A stretch of 64,000 bases of DNA from Pseudopedobacter saltans DSM 12145 (GCF_000190735.1 NC_015177.1:3782001-3846000), one strand, 5' to 3'. Positions 35,828 to 45,896 are shown, numbered from the stretch's first letter. The notes: generated by a model from the letters alone, not told the origin. Translations and numbers: made by a program.

Positions 35828-38314
35828 TTAAGCTTTCTGCCCTTGCGATTTTTGTCTAAAAATTGCAAAAGCAAGAACTAAAGATAATAATACCGAACCA
35901 ATTAAAGAAATATTTTCTCCAAAAAAATATGATTTTGGTTGAAATTTCCATTCGATAATATGATTTCCTGCAGGTAGTTCTGCCGCCCTTAAAATATAGT
36001 TTGCCCTAATATATGGTTGTTCTTCCCCATCTATAAACATTTTCCATCCTTTTGGATACCAAATTTCCGAAAATACTGCTATTGCTTTTTTTCCTATAGA
36101 ATATTCATATTTTAAATTATCTGGATGATAATCCACCAAATCGATTTTTCCTCCAGAGCTCGTACCGATGTGATTTAAATCTAAGTCTTTTTTGAATTCG
36201 TCATTGATAATAGCCTCTTTCTTTGGATCAAACGAGCTAATTGCAACCATCTCCTCGTCATTGTTTTTTACGAATTGTACGTTGTCAACAAACCACGCAT
36301 GTCCACATGCTGTTTGGTTAATTTTCATAGAAACATTTTGTCCGTCCTGTCCTGATGTAATGAAATACTTAGTATTTAACATATCTAATACATCCTGATT
36401 TAGACTACCAGAAAATTGTTTCTCAATCACTTCCTGAAAACGTTTTAATTTTGCTGCATGATATCCTCCTACAGTTTTATGAAAGTATGTAGCATTGGCG
36501 CTGCTAAATGTTGGGATAGTAAGATCTAATACCCTAAAATCCGGATCTTTGTCTCTTAAGATAAAATCATCTACCTCTCTGGCCTGCCATTGCTGGCTCA
36601 TTACAGATTTCGATACAAACTTTTCATCATTCAAGTACCTTTTATCAACCGTCCATAAATCCGCTAAAATGAAGATGCACAATACTGTTAAAACTATATT
36701 TATACTTAGTTTTCTTGAGATTAATAGCCAAATCATAGCGAAACCGCAGATGACAAAACCGAGAGAACGTAATGTATCGGCCTTAAACATCGCTGTTCTA
36801 TCTTCAATTAAAGCTTGAGCAATAGAGTTAGCAAAACCAGAATCCCCAGTTACCTGATTTAATTGGGTTATAAAGTCTTGATGATTTTCAGCCCTAAAGC
36901 TGAAAAATAAGCTAGGAACAATCCAAAGCAATACCAAAATCCCACCAACAATGTATCCGGATAGTTTAAGTTTACTCAATAGCCATTGTTTGTCATTTTG
37001 TGGTTTCAGAGCTTCGACGATAGCCATGATTGCCAAAATAGGGAAACATAAAGAAGCAATAACTAAAATAGATTCAACTGCTCTAAACTTGTTGTAAAGC
37101 GGGAAATAATCGAAGAACAAATTAGAAATTAAATCGAAATGCTTACCAAATGAAAGCAAGAGACTAAGAACTGTTGCTGCAATCAACCACCATTTTAGTT
37201 TTGATTTGACAATAAACAAACCAAATACAAATAAGAAAAAGACAATTGCTCCAAAATACCACGGGCCAGATGTAAATGGCTTTGGACCCCAGTAAGTCGG
37301 CATCTGTTGCGCAAACCCAGCAGCCTGATTGGCATCTATTCCCTTAGATATTAATGATTTTGCAACATGAGAATCCCCGGTTAGAGATGGTGTAGAAGCT
37401 CCTCCATAAGCATTAGGAATTAAAAACGTTATGATTTCTCCTACGCCCTGGCTCCATTGATATGCATATTCTTTGTCTAAACCATTTGAATTAGGATCAG
37501 TACTTTCAGATTTTAAATTTGATTTCCCTCTAATAGACAACTGCCCATATTCATAGGTTGTCCAAAGCATACTGGCATTTACTGTTACGGAAATAAGAAC
37601 AGCTATGCTTAAAAAGCCGATAGCTTTACCAAATGAAGGCAGGGTCTTATTTTTATAAGCGCAGTAGAGTTCTACAATTACCAGTAAAAGTAATGCTATC
37701 GCCAGGTAATAAGTCATTTGAATATGATTTGCTCTTATAGCAAGGGAAAGTGCGAGAGCAGTAATTCCTGTTCCTAACCAATAATTTCCTCTGAAAGCTA
37801 ATAATACACCGGCGAGGATCGGCGCAAAAAAACTAATTACCATTGCCTTATTGCTATGCCCTGCTTCTATGATAATAAAATTGTACGAGGAAAAAGCGAA
37901 AGCTATTGCTCCTATAGTTGATAGTAAAGCTATAGTTACTTTGTTAAGATTTTTAATTCGTGACAATAATACATTAAAAAAGAAATAGGCGCCTAGTAGA
38001 TAAAGCATTATAGTGTCTACCGGGTTAGGGAAAAGGGTTTTAAATCCTGATAAAATATACGTGGTAATATTTTTAGGGTAGGTTGTCCAAATTTGATAAG
38101 CCGGCATACCACCAAACATGGCATTTGTCCATAAAGGGGCTTTTCCGTCTTTCTCTTTAAAAGCCATAATTTCCTTTTGCATGGCCTGTGCTTGCGAAAC
38201 ATCGTGTTGTACCAACAATTTGCCTTGAAATGCGGGCATGAAATAAACGAAGCAAAGCGCTACAAAAAAAAGTATAATGGCGATATGAATGCCGTTTCTC
38301 TTAAACCAGTTCAT
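35828..38314 (-). CDS. YfhO family membrane protein
   Basis: 828 aa with about a dozen transmembrane segments in the first 560 residues and a soluble, beta-rich C-terminal part before a last helix. The opening (FVYFMPAFQGKLLVQHDVSQ, then PLWTNAMFGGMPAYQIW) is characteristic of Bacteroidota YfhO proteins. In Bacillus, YfhO is needed for glycosylation of lipoteichoic acid; the family resembles GT-C transferases, which fits a location beside a glycan cluster. The role here is not established. Confidence 0.88.
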   Translation of the reverse strand: MNWFKRNGIHIAIILFFVALCFVYFMPAFQGKLLVQHDVSQAQAMQKEIMAFKEKDGKAPLWTNAMFGGMPAYQIWTTYPKNITTYILSGFKTLFPNPVDTIMLYLLGAYFFFNVLLSRIKNLNKVTIALLSTIGAIAFAFSSYNFIIIEAGHSNKAMVISFFAPILAGVLLAFRGNYWLGTGITALALSLAIRANHIQMTYYLAIALLLLVIVELYCAYKNKTLPSFGKAIGFLSIAVLISVTVNASMLWTTYEYGQLSIRGKSNLKSESTDPNSNGLDKEYAYQWSQGVGEIITFLIPNAYGGASTPSLTGDSHVAKSLISKGIDANQAAGFAQQMPTYWGPKPFTSGPWYFGAIVFFLFVFGLFIVKSKLKWWLIAATVLSLLLSFGKHFDLISNLFFDYFPLYNKFRAVESILVIASLCFPILAIMAIVEALKPQNDKQWLLSKLKLSGYIVGGILVLLWIVPSLFFSFRAENHQDFITQLNQVTGDSGFANSIAQALIEDRTAMFKADTLRSLGFVICGFAMIWLLISRKLSINIVLTVLCIFILADLWTVDKRYLNDEKFVSKSVMSQQWQAREVDDFILRDKDPDFRVLDLTIPTFSSANATYFHKTVGGYHAAKLKRFQEVIEKQFSGSLNQDVLDMLNTKYFITSGQDGQNVSMKINQTACGHAWFVDNVQFVKNNDEEMVAISSFDPKKEAIINDEFKKDLDLNHIGTSSGGKIDLVDYHPDNLKYEYSIGKKAIAVFSEIWYPKGWKMFIDGEEQPYIRANYILRAAELPAGNHIIEWKFQPKSYFFGENISLIGSVLLSLVLAFAIFRQKSQGQKA

Positions 38315-38375
38315 TATGTTTTTAATAATTGAACATCAAAAATAGAAAAATAGGTGATATATCCACTTTTTAGGA

Positions 38376-38413
38376 AATAAAAAAGGTTTCTCTGTCTGAA
38401 ACAAAGAAACCTT
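38376..38413 (-). terminator. Terminator after the DUF4834 gene (minus strand)
   Basis: On the minus strand a 9-bp stem AAGGTTTCT / AGAAACCTT (38413-38405 with 38391-38383), 13-nt loop, followed by TTTTATTT. It ends the uvrB/DUF4834 direction of transcription before YfhO. Confidence 0.8.
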
Positions 38414-38440
38414 CAAATTTATGAGGTAAGCCTTAATGTC

Positions 38441-38749
38441 CTATTTGACTTCTTCAAAATCTACAAACTCGCCACCTTTGTCTAAGTTGGGGTTTTTATT
38501 TTGTGAAGGAGGGATATAATCAACAGTTATTTTCCCCTCAGGTTTAGATTGCGAATTATTAGGTCCTCCAAAATGATATTCTCTATATTGAAATCCTCCG
38601 CCTCCGTTACCTTCATATTGTTTATTCATTTTTTCCTGCATTTTGTTCATAGCCTTTTTGAACAAGAAAGGCAAGAAGATTCTAGCTAGCACTCTTATTA
38701 GATAAAGAATGGAAATAACTATCAGTAAAAACTTTAATAATCCGCCCAT
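38441..38749 (-). CDS. DUF4834 family small membrane protein
   Basis: 102 aa. One N-terminal transmembrane helix (LLKFLLIVISILYLIRVL), a basic juxtamembrane stretch (KKAMNKMQEKMNKQ), a glycine-rich linker and a C-terminal KGGEFVDFEEVK. This pattern is the Bacteroidota family DUF4834, with no known function. It lies between uvrB and yfhO on the minus strand. Confidence 0.85.
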   Translation of the reverse strand: MGGLLKFLLIVISILYLIRVLARIFLPFLFKKAMNKMQEKMNKQYEGNGGGGFQYREYHFGGPNNSQSKPEGKITVDYIPPSQNKNPNLDKGGEFVDFEEVK

Positions 38750-38840
38750 ATATCACAAATATAATTTTTTCACACTAATTAGAATGTAATTCTAACGTAA
38801 TGTTACACTTTAGTATTGCCATTTTTATAGTTTCAATTAT

Positions 38841-40871
38841 TTACGAACTGAACTTTTCCTCCATAATTTTTTCCAAAGCATACATCTCGTCCCTTAGTTT
38901 TGCTGCTAAAAGAAAGTCTAGATTTTTAGAAGCTGCAAGCATTTCCTTTTTAGTGTTATCAATAGATTTTTTCAATTGCGCTTTTGTCATGTATTGAACA
39001 ACCGGGTCTGCAGCAATTGTAGGTTCACTATTGTCAATATAAGCTTGTTGGATACCTCCTTTAAAATCTACTACAGAGGTTTGCTCAATTATTGCTTCTC
39101 TGGATTTTCCAACAGTTTTTGGTATAATACCGTGTTCCTCATTGTATTTAATTTGTTTTTCTCTGCGTCGGTTTGTTTCATCGATGGTAACACGCATGGA
39201 ATCGGTGATGGAATCCGCATACATAATTACCCGGCCACGGTCATTTCTTGCAGCGCGGCCTATAGTCTGTATTAAAGAGCGCTCAGATCTTAAAAAACCT
39301 TCTTTATCAGCATCTAAAATAGCTACCAAAGAAACCTCGGGTAAATCCAGACCCTCCCGCAATAGGTTAATACCTATAAGAACATCAAATTCCCCAAGTC
39401 TAAGGCCTCTTAAAATTTCTACACGTTCCAGCGTTTTTATTTCAGAATGGATATATCGGACTTTGATATTTAAGCGATCCATATACTTTGCCAGTTCTTC
39501 TGCCATTCTTTTGGTAAGTGTGGTCACCAAAATCCGATCGCCCTGTTTAATTGTTTTATCTATTTCATCCAATAAATCATCCACCTGATTAATTATCGGG
39601 CGTACTTCTATGATCGGATCTAAAAGTCCCGTCGGGCGGATCACTTGTTCTACAAATACACCTTCGGTTTGCTGAAGTTCATAATCTCCAGGAGTTGCAC
39701 TAACATAAATCGTTTGAGGAGCCAGATTTTCAAACTCCTGAAAGTTCAATGGCCGATTATCTAATGCTGCAGGTAGTCTAAATCCATATTCAACTAAAGA
39801 AACCTTTCTGGATCTGTCTCCGCCATACATTGCTCTAATTTGTGGCACAGTGACGTGGCTTTCATCAATTACCATTAAATAATCGTCAGGGAAATAATCT
39901 AAAAGACAGAAGGGACGCATTCCAGGACGCCTACCGTCAAAATATCTGGAATAATTTTCAATCCCCGAACAATAGCCTAATTCACGCATCATCTCCATGT
40001 CATAATTGGTACGCTCTTCCAATCTTTTTGCCTCGAGAAATCGGCCTTCGGATTCAAATTGCTTTTTACGAGCTTCCATATCTTCACCAATTTCATGCAG
40101 CACACTGATGAACTTTTCTTTTGGTGTAACGAACAAGTTCGCAGGAAAGATGGTTATTGCCTGAGTTTTTTCTATACTCTTTCCCGTAATTGGGTCTATA
40201 GCGGCAATTTCTTCAATATCATCGCCAAAAAAAGAAACACGATATGCAAAATCCAGATAAGCCGGATAGATATCTACAGTATCTCCTTTCACCCTAAAAG
40301 TTCCTCGTTTAAATTCTGCGGTAGTTCTGGAATATAGAATTTCCACCAGTCTATGTAAGAAAGCGTTTCTGCTAATTCTTGTTCCCACACCAAATCTAAA
40401 GACCGAGTTTGAAAAATCTTCCGGATTACCCATACCATAAATACAGGAAATAGAAGATACGACAATAATATCCCTGCGTCCAGACATTAGCGCAGATGTT
40501 GTCCTTAGGCGAAGCTTTTCTATCTCATCATTAATTTGAAGGTCTTTTTCTATATAAGTATTCGTGGTAGGTAAAAAAGCTTCCGGCTGATAATAGTCGT
40601 AGTAAGAAACGAAATAATTTACAGCATTATCAGGGAAAAACTGTTTGAATTCACCATAAAGTTGCGCCGCCAATGTTTTATTGTGGCTTAGAATTAAAGT
40701 AGGTTTTTGAGTTTGCTCAATAACATTGGCTATGGTAAATGTTTTTCCAGAGCCAGTTACCCCTAAGAGTGTTTGATAATGATCGCCACTGTTAACACCT
40801 TCAACCAATTGTTTAATGGCATTTGGTTGATCACCAGTGGGTTTGTATTGAGAAGATAAGTTGAAATTCAT
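38841..40871 (-). CDS. uvrB: UvrABC excinuclease subunit B
   Basis: 676 aa. Walker A GVTGSGKTFT near residue 40, beta-hairpin region YYDYYQPEAFLPTT, helicase motifs VIDESHVTVPQ and IGRAARN, and a C-terminal UVR domain (KSIDNTKKEMLAASKNLDF). It loads on damaged DNA with UvrA and recruits UvrC. A TATCTTTG promoter box lies 5 bases upstream of the start. Confidence 0.98.
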   Translation of the reverse strand: MNFNLSSQYKPTGDQPNAIKQLVEGVNSGDHYQTLLGVTGSGKTFTIANVIEQTQKPTLILSHNKTLAAQLYGEFKQFFPDNAVNYFVSYYDYYQPEAFLPTTNTYIEKDLQINDEIEKLRLRTTSALMSGRRDIIVVSSISCIYGMGNPEDFSNSVFRFGVGTRISRNAFLHRLVEILYSRTTAEFKRGTFRVKGDTVDIYPAYLDFAYRVSFFGDDIEEIAAIDPITGKSIEKTQAITIFPANLFVTPKEKFISVLHEIGEDMEARKKQFESEGRFLEAKRLEERTNYDMEMMRELGYCSGIENYSRYFDGRRPGMRPFCLLDYFPDDYLMVIDESHVTVPQIRAMYGGDRSRKVSLVEYGFRLPAALDNRPLNFQEFENLAPQTIYVSATPGDYELQQTEGVFVEQVIRPTGLLDPIIEVRPIINQVDDLLDEIDKTIKQGDRILVTTLTKRMAEELAKYMDRLNIKVRYIHSEIKTLERVEILRGLRLGEFDVLIGINLLREGLDLPEVSLVAILDADKEGFLRSERSLIQTIGRAARNDRGRVIMYADSITDSMRVTIDETNRRREKQIKYNEEHGIIPKTVGKSREAIIEQTSVVDFKGGIQQAYIDNSEPTIAADPVVQYMTKAQLKKSIDNTKKEMLAASKNLDFLLAAKLRDEMYALEKIMEEKFSS

Positions 40872-40876
40872 TAATA

Positions 40877-40884
40877 CAAAGATA
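40877..40884 (-). promoter_or_regulatory. Candidate -7 box of uvrB
   Basis: TATCTTTG on the minus strand fits TAnnTTTG exactly and ends 5 bases before the uvrB ATG, so the transcript would be nearly leaderless. No convincing -33 TTTG was seen. Confidence 0.4.
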
Positions 40885-41077
40885 CGTTTTATTAAATTTA
40901 TGCCTTAAAATATAAAGGGATTTGCCACGGTAGACAAACCCCCATTGTTGAACCTTATGATATGCGGTTGCATAGTTAACTAGCAAGCTATTAACAAGTT
41001 GTAGGTGTTTTTGTTTTGTGAGCCCAATTTGCGATGCTTAAAAATTATTTGAGAGTAATAACTATCTTCGTGAGAAG

Positions 41078-42358
41078 ATGAGTCTTTTAATCTATACCAA
41101 TAATATTAATCCTAGAAAAGCTTACCTGTTTCAATTTTTTTTTGAAGAGATATTAGGCGTTGATTTTGAGTGTACTGCGGAAGAGTCAGTATTTGTTAAT
41201 AGTGACCGACCCAAATTGAATTATAGTGAGAGAGATTTGGGATGCGGCTTATGGATTAAAGAGTATGGATTGTTACAACAGTTTCAGGAAATTAGTGAAC
41301 AAGATATTCGTGTAGTAGCGTTTGATACCTATAAGGCTCCGTTTGCAGTTGGTGAAGGAGACCTTCCTTTCGATCTTTTCTCAGCCTCCTTTTATTTGTT
41401 AAGCCGTTATGAAGAATATCTTTCTAAGGAAAAGGATCAATACGGAAGGTTTCACGGGAAACAATCTTTAGCCTATAAATCTGGTTTTCTTAGAAAGCCT
41501 GTTGTAGATGAATGGGCTTTTCAGTTACTGAATCTATTGAAGAAAAAGTATCCTTTATTAGAAAATAAAAAGCGAAGCTTTAGGTTTCAACCAACGCTGG
41601 ATATCGATATGCCGTATTATTTGCGTTCAGAGGGTTTGATAAGACGATTGTTAAAATCTGTAAAACTGTTGTTGAAGGGGAATCTGAAATTTATTTACCG
41701 CGATCCGTTTAATGTGTATGCAGATGTGAAAGAATGGGACGAAAAATACAGAATCCAAACACTGTATTTTTTATTGATGGGTAATAAGCATCAATTAGAT
41801 AATCCAACACATCTTAATAAACAACCTTTTATAAAACTAATCTCTCAGCTGGATCCGGAAAGTATTGGCTTACATCCATCCTTTCAATCTAATTCAGACA
41901 TTTCTGAATTAGAAAAGGAAAAACAAATATTGGAGTCGTTAGTGGGGGAGAAAATCACGAGATCCAGACAGCATTATCTGATGCTGACTTTGCCCGCAAG
42001 CTATAGAAATCTCCTTGATAACGGTATAAAAGAAGATTATACAATGGCTTTCGCAGATGAGGCCGGTTTTAGAGCTGGAACATGTAGCCCATTTTTTTGG
42101 TATGATTTAAGCAGAGAAAAAATTACAGATTTGAAAGTCTACCCAACAGCTGTTATGGACCAAACGCTAAAAAGGTACCAGAAGTTTAGTGTTGAGGACG
42201 CAAAAAGAGGAATTTTTAGCCTGATTGACAGCGTAAAGAATGTGAACGGAACGTTTATTAGTTTATGGCATAACGAGTCGATAGGAGATTTTGGGCAATG
42301 GAAAGACTGGAAAATTGTGTATATTGAGCTGTTGGAGTATGCAAGCACTCTGGATTAA
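41078..42358 (+). CDS. Polysaccharide-deacetylase-like protein with N-terminal DUF7033-type region
   Basis: 426 aa. The first 130 residues (LPFDLFSASFYLLSRYEEY) match the DUF7033-type module. The NodB-like part follows: FQPTLDIDMPYYLR carries the Asp motif, IGLHPSFQSN a His motif, AGFRAGTCSPFFWYDL the Arg, and SLWHNESIGDFG a late His. No signal peptide, so cytoplasmic. Likely a carbohydrate esterase or deacetylase acting on a glycan precursor; the substrate is unknown. upp follows after 9 bases. Confidence 0.8.
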   Translation: MSLLIYTNNINPRKAYLFQFFFEEILGVDFECTAEESVFVNSDRPKLNYSERDLGCGLWIKEYGLLQQFQEISEQDIRVVAFDTYKAPFAVGEGDLPFDLFSASFYLLSRYEEYLSKEKDQYGRFHGKQSLAYKSGFLRKPVVDEWAFQLLNLLKKKYPLLENKKRSFRFQPTLDIDMPYYLRSEGLIRRLLKSVKLLLKGNLKFIYRDPFNVYADVKEWDEKYRIQTLYFLLMGNKHQLDNPTHLNKQPFIKLISQLDPESIGLHPSFQSNSDISELEKEKQILESLVGEKITRSRQHYLMLTLPASYRNLLDNGIKEDYTMAFADEAGFRAGTCSPFFWYDLSREKITDLKVYPTAVMDQTLKRYQKFSVEDAKRGIFSLIDSVKNVNGTFISLWHNESIGDFGQWKDWKIVYIELLEYASTLD

Positions 42359-42367
42359 ATTGTAGCC

Positions 42368-43009
42368 ATGTTCGTTTTAACAGAGAAAAATAGTATAGCC
42401 AATCATTTTCTCTCTGAGATGAGAAATATCGAAACTCAGAAAGATAGAATGCGTTTTCGTAGGAATATGGAACGTTTAGGCGAAATCTTTGCTTATGAGA
42501 TTAGTAAAACCTTAGTTTACAAAAACTGCGAAATAGACACTCCTTTAGGAGTAAGCCCCATAAACATAATGAAAGATCAGCCAGTTTTAGCAACGATTTT
42601 ACGAGCTGGTTTACCTTTTCATCAGGGGTTTCTTAACTATTTTGATCATGCGAGCAGTGCCTTTGTTTCTTCCTACAGAAAAGTGAGAAAGAAAGGCGAT
42701 TTCATTATTAAAACCGAATATATCTCTTCTCAAGATTTAAATAATAAGATTCTTATTATCTCCGATCCGATGCTGGCAACGGGCAGAAGCATGGTTTCAT
42801 CCTGTAAAGAGCTATTAGGTGATTATAAAATCAAAGAAATGCATATTGCTACTATAATTGCAAGCCAGGAAGGTATTGCTCATGTCAAGGCCAATTTGCC
42901 TCACGCGAGATTGTGGATAGGAGCAATAGATGAAGAGTTGACATCGAAGGCATATATTGTTCCTGGGTTAGGTGATGCCGGCGATTTAGCTTTTGGCGAA
43001 AAGATATAA
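42368..43009 (+). CDS. upp: Uracil phosphoribosyltransferase
   Basis: 213 aa. PRPP-binding loop IISDPMLATGRSM, the flexible-loop region ATILRAGLPFHQGFLNYF and a C-terminal uracil-binding YIVPGLGDAGDLAFG. It makes UMP from uracil and PRPP in pyrimidine salvage. It is close behind the deacetylase-like gene and upstream of a pyrimidine nucleotidase-like gene. Confidence 0.95.
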   Translation: MFVLTEKNSIANHFLSEMRNIETQKDRMRFRRNMERLGEIFAYEISKTLVYKNCEIDTPLGVSPINIMKDQPVLATILRAGLPFHQGFLNYFDHASSAFVSSYRKVRKKGDFIIKTEYISSQDLNNKILIISDPMLATGRSMVSSCKELLGDYKIKEMHIATIIASQEGIAHVKANLPHARLWIGAIDEELTSKAYIVPGLGDAGDLAFGEKI

Positions 43010-43126
43010 TCTTTTTCGCAGTAATCAATTCTGAAAGGTATCTTCAAAAATTGACGCTGGTATTAAACGGTTTAGCGAACTATTGTGTAAACTTGTCGAG
43101 ATCATAGATAGAACTGATAAGTGGAA

Positions 43127-43825
43127 ATGAAATTAGGATACAGGCATGTGTTTTTCGATTTAGACCATACATTGTGGGATTTCGATAAAAATGCTGAAGA
43201 AACAATAGTTGAATTATACCAAACCTATCGCTTAGCCGATTTGGGGCTTCTCTCTGCAGATATTTTTATAGAGACTTATACTGAAAATAACCACAAATTG
43301 TGGCGCGAATATCATTTGGGAAATATCTCTAAAGACGAGTTAAGAGCAACACGTTTTAAAAAAACATTTACGGAATTAGGAATCGATGAACATAAAATAC
43401 CAATAACTTTCGAAGAAGACTATGTCCGGATTTGTCCAACAAAGACCAATTTGTTTCCAAATGTCCATGAAGTGCTTGGCTACCTTTCTGAAAAATATAA
43501 TCTGCATCTTATATCCAATGGATTTAAAGAATCTACGGAGTATAAATTGAAAAATACGGGAATTGGAGATTATTTTAAAAATATAATCATATCAGAAGTT
43601 GTTGGGGTAAATAAGCCGCATAAAGCAATTTTTAATCATGCTTTGGGACTCGCCAATGGAGTGGTAGATGAGAGCATAATGATTGGTGATAGTATAGAAG
43701 CTGATATCCGTGGAGCCAAAAGCCTGGGTATGGATGCTATTTATTTTAATCCTAATAATTTGGCAATTCCGGAAGATATAAAGATTCATATAAAGGATTT
43801 AGTTGAGCTAAAACATATGCTGTAA
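43127..43825 (+). CDS. yjjG: YjjG-family noncanonical pyrimidine nucleotidase (HAD)
   Basis: 232 aa from ATG at 43127; a GTG six bases upstream is an alternative. HAD motifs: FFDLDHTLWDFDKN (catalytic Asp pair), LISNGFKE (motif II), K in VNKPHKAIF (motif III) and MIGDSIEADIRGAKS (motif IV). The family hydrolyses damaged or noncanonical pyrimidine nucleotides. The position downstream of upp is consistent with pyrimidine metabolism. Confidence 0.88.
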   Translation: MKLGYRHVFFDLDHTLWDFDKNAEETIVELYQTYRLADLGLLSADIFIETYTENNHKLWREYHLGNISKDELRATRFKKTFTELGIDEHKIPITFEEDYVRICPTKTNLFPNVHEVLGYLSEKYNLHLISNGFKESTEYKLKNTGIGDYFKNIIISEVVGVNKPHKAIFNHALGLANGVVDESIMIGDSIEADIRGAKSLGMDAIYFNPNNLAIPEDIKIHIKDLVELKHML

Positions 43826-43857
43826 TAAAGTTCATTGTTCCTTAACTTATACTTTAT

Positions 43858-43924
43858 CTTGCTTGGTTATTTTCGAGAAAAATAATGTGAATTCCTTTAA
43901 GGAATTTTCACATAGCCAAGTAAG
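43858..43924 (+). promoter_or_regulatory. Structured 5' leader of the LpxH-like gene
   Basis: Outer inverted repeat CTTGCTTGGTTAT (43858-43870) with ATAGCCAAGTAAG (43912-43924), 11 of 13 pairs. Inside lies GTGAATTCC-TTTA-AGGAATT-TTCAC with a near-perfect palindrome. The structure ends 5 bases before the start codon and could hide the ribosome binding region. Confidence 0.45.
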
Positions 43925-43929
43925 AAAGA

Positions 43930-44763
43930 ATGGCTAAGAAAGAATTAGATGTTTTAGTGATATCAGATGTACATTTAGGAACGTACGGCTGTCACGCGAA
44001 AGAACTGCTTAATTATTTAAGTAGCGTTGCTCCAAAGCAGATTGTCTTAAATGGGGATATTATAGACATGTGGCAATTTAGCAAGTCTTATTTCCCCGAT
44101 ACCCATGTCAAAATTTTAAGAAAAATCTTGAAGTTCGTCTCAGAAGGCATTCCAGTTCATTACCTGACAGGAAACCATGACGAGGTTTTGCGAAAATTTG
44201 CAGATTCGAGTATGGGAAATCTGCATTTGGCTAATAAACTTTTGCTGGAATTGGAAGGGAAAAAAGCATGGTTTTTTCATGGAGATGTATTTGATGTTAC
44301 CATGCAGCACTCAAAATGGCTGGCAAAATTAGGTGCAATTGGTTACGATTCATTGATCCTTTTAAATAGTTTGGTGAACTGGTTTTTAGTAAAAATGGGG
44401 AAACGGAAATATAGTTTCTCCCGAAAAATAAAAGCCAGCGTAAAAGAGGCCGTAAAATTTATCAATAAATTTGAGCAAACGGCAGCAGATATAGCTATTG
44501 AAAAAGGCTATGATTATGTTATTTGCGGACATATTCATCATGCGGAAAAAAGAGAAGTTCAAACTGCGTTAGGAATCGTAACTTATCTGAATTCCGGTGA
44601 TTGGGTTGAAAGCCTTACCGCTTTAGAATATCAAAATGGCAATTGGAGTGTTTATAATTACAATTCGAAGGATTTTCAAGATCAACCTGAAGAAGAACAA
44701 GAAAATTTAAAAGACAAAATGGACGTAGTGAGCCTATTGCACAAACTCGTTCATGCAGTATAA
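43930..44763 (+). CDS. LpxH-like UDP-2,3-diacylglucosamine diphosphatase family metallophosphoesterase
   Basis: 277 aa. Calcineurin-like motifs: VISDVHLGT, LNGDIIDMW, LTGNHDE, FFHGDVFD and CGHIHHAEK. Classical LpxH has GNRDF; here GNHDE, so the call to lipid A synthesis is by broader family (COG2908 type). If correct it releases UMP to make lipid X at the inner-membrane face. It is followed by a glycosyltransferase gene, an arrangement I associate with Bacteroidota genomes. Confidence 0.8.
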   Translation: MAKKELDVLVISDVHLGTYGCHAKELLNYLSSVAPKQIVLNGDIIDMWQFSKSYFPDTHVKILRKILKFVSEGIPVHYLTGNHDEVLRKFADSSMGNLHLANKLLLELEGKKAWFFHGDVFDVTMQHSKWLAKLGAIGYDSLILLNSLVNWFLVKMGKRKYSFSRKIKASVKEAVKFINKFEQTAADIAIEKGYDYVICGHIHHAEKREVQTALGIVTYLNSGDWVESLTALEYQNGNWSVYNYNSKDFQDQPEEEQENLKDKMDVVSLLHKLVHAV

Positions 44764-44782
44764 TTAAATTTTCTTAGCAAAC

Positions 44783-44814
44783 TTTGATTGGCTAAAAATG
44801 ATTTTATAAAATTG
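44783..44814 (+). promoter_or_regulatory. Candidate Bacteroidota promoter (TTTG-N20-TAAAATTG)
   Basis: TTTG at 44783-44786, 20-base spacer and TAAAATTG at 44807-44814, one mismatch from TAnnTTTG. It would drive the glycosyltransferase gene starting at 44836, which also has AAGGAAA before its ATG. Confidence 0.45.
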
Positions 44815-44835
44815 TAAAGCTTAAGGAAACAAAGA

Positions 44836-45825
44836 ATGAAAATACTTTATGCCATACAGGGAACCGGAAACGGACATGTAAGCAGAGCAAAAGAAATTAT
44901 CCCCATTTTACAGCAGCATGGAGAATTGGATATTCTGGTTAGCGGAACGCAAGCCGATATTGAATTGCCACAAAAACTTGCCTATAAATTTCATGGATTC
45001 AGTTATATATTCGGTAAAAACGGTGGTATAAACTATTGGAAGACCTTTAAACAGATGGACCTGATTCGGTTTTGGAAAGATATGAGATCAATTCCATTGG
45101 AAAAATATGATTTAATAATTAATGATTTTGAACCGCTGACAGCATGGGCATGTAAAATGCGAAAAAAGGAAAGTGTGGCCCTAAGTCATCAGGCCTCCTT
45201 TGTTTCCACAAAAACTCCCAGACCTAGAAAGAAGCGTTTTTTAGCTGAGCAAATTTTAAAGTACTATGCTCCTGCAACTCATCATATAGGATTTCATTTT
45301 AAGAGTTATGATGAATTTATACATACGCCGGTAATCAGGAATGAAATTAGAGAACTTAATCCTACAAACAAAGGGCATTACACTGTTTATCTGCCTGCGG
45401 TTGACGATAAATTTTTATTAAAATATTTTCACCAAATAAAGGATGTTCAATGGGAAGTTTTTAGTAAACACCAAAGAACACCATATAAATATGGTAACGT
45501 TTGGGTTCGTCCGATTGAAAATGAAACCTATAATAAAAGTTTGGAAGGCTGTGCTGGCTTATTAACCGGAGGCGGATTTGAGGGGCCGGCAGAAGCGTTG
45601 TATTTAGGCAAAAAGGTTCTTTTAGTTCCGATGTGGGATCAGTTTGAGCAGATTTGTAATGCCGAGGCTGCCAACAGACTTGGAGTAACTGTTGTGGAAG
45701 ATTTGAAAAAGGATTTTTTTGAAAAATTGAAAAACTGGGTATATCATGGTGAGGCCATACAGCTAAACTTTCCTGACGAAACAAGTACCATAGTTTCTGA
45801 CATCGTTTCGAAGTTTAAGAAATAG
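44836..45825 (+). CDS. MJ1255/VC2487-type glycosyltransferase
   Basis: 329 aa GT-B protein. N-terminus MKILYAIQGTGNGHVSRA (glycine-rich acceptor loop as in MurG-like enzymes) and a donor-binding region LTGGGFEGPAEALYLGKK with VPMWDQFEQ. No membrane segment. It probably transfers a sugar to a lipid or cell-envelope acceptor. The role is not assignable more closely. Confidence 0.83.
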   Translation: MKILYAIQGTGNGHVSRAKEIIPILQQHGELDILVSGTQADIELPQKLAYKFHGFSYIFGKNGGINYWKTFKQMDLIRFWKDMRSIPLEKYDLIINDFEPLTAWACKMRKKESVALSHQASFVSTKTPRPRKKRFLAEQILKYYAPATHHIGFHFKSYDEFIHTPVIRNEIRELNPTNKGHYTVYLPAVDDKFLLKYFHQIKDVQWEVFSKHQRTPYKYGNVWVRPIENETYNKSLEGCAGLLTGGGFEGPAEALYLGKKVLLVPMWDQFEQICNAEAANRLGVTVVEDLKKDFFEKLKNWVYHGEAIQLNFPDETSTIVSDIVSKFKK

Positions 45826-45896
45826 ACATCGCGAAATTCTTTTAAAAGGACAGTAATATGCTTATTATTGTCCCTTTAAGTTATCAAGTCTACAAC

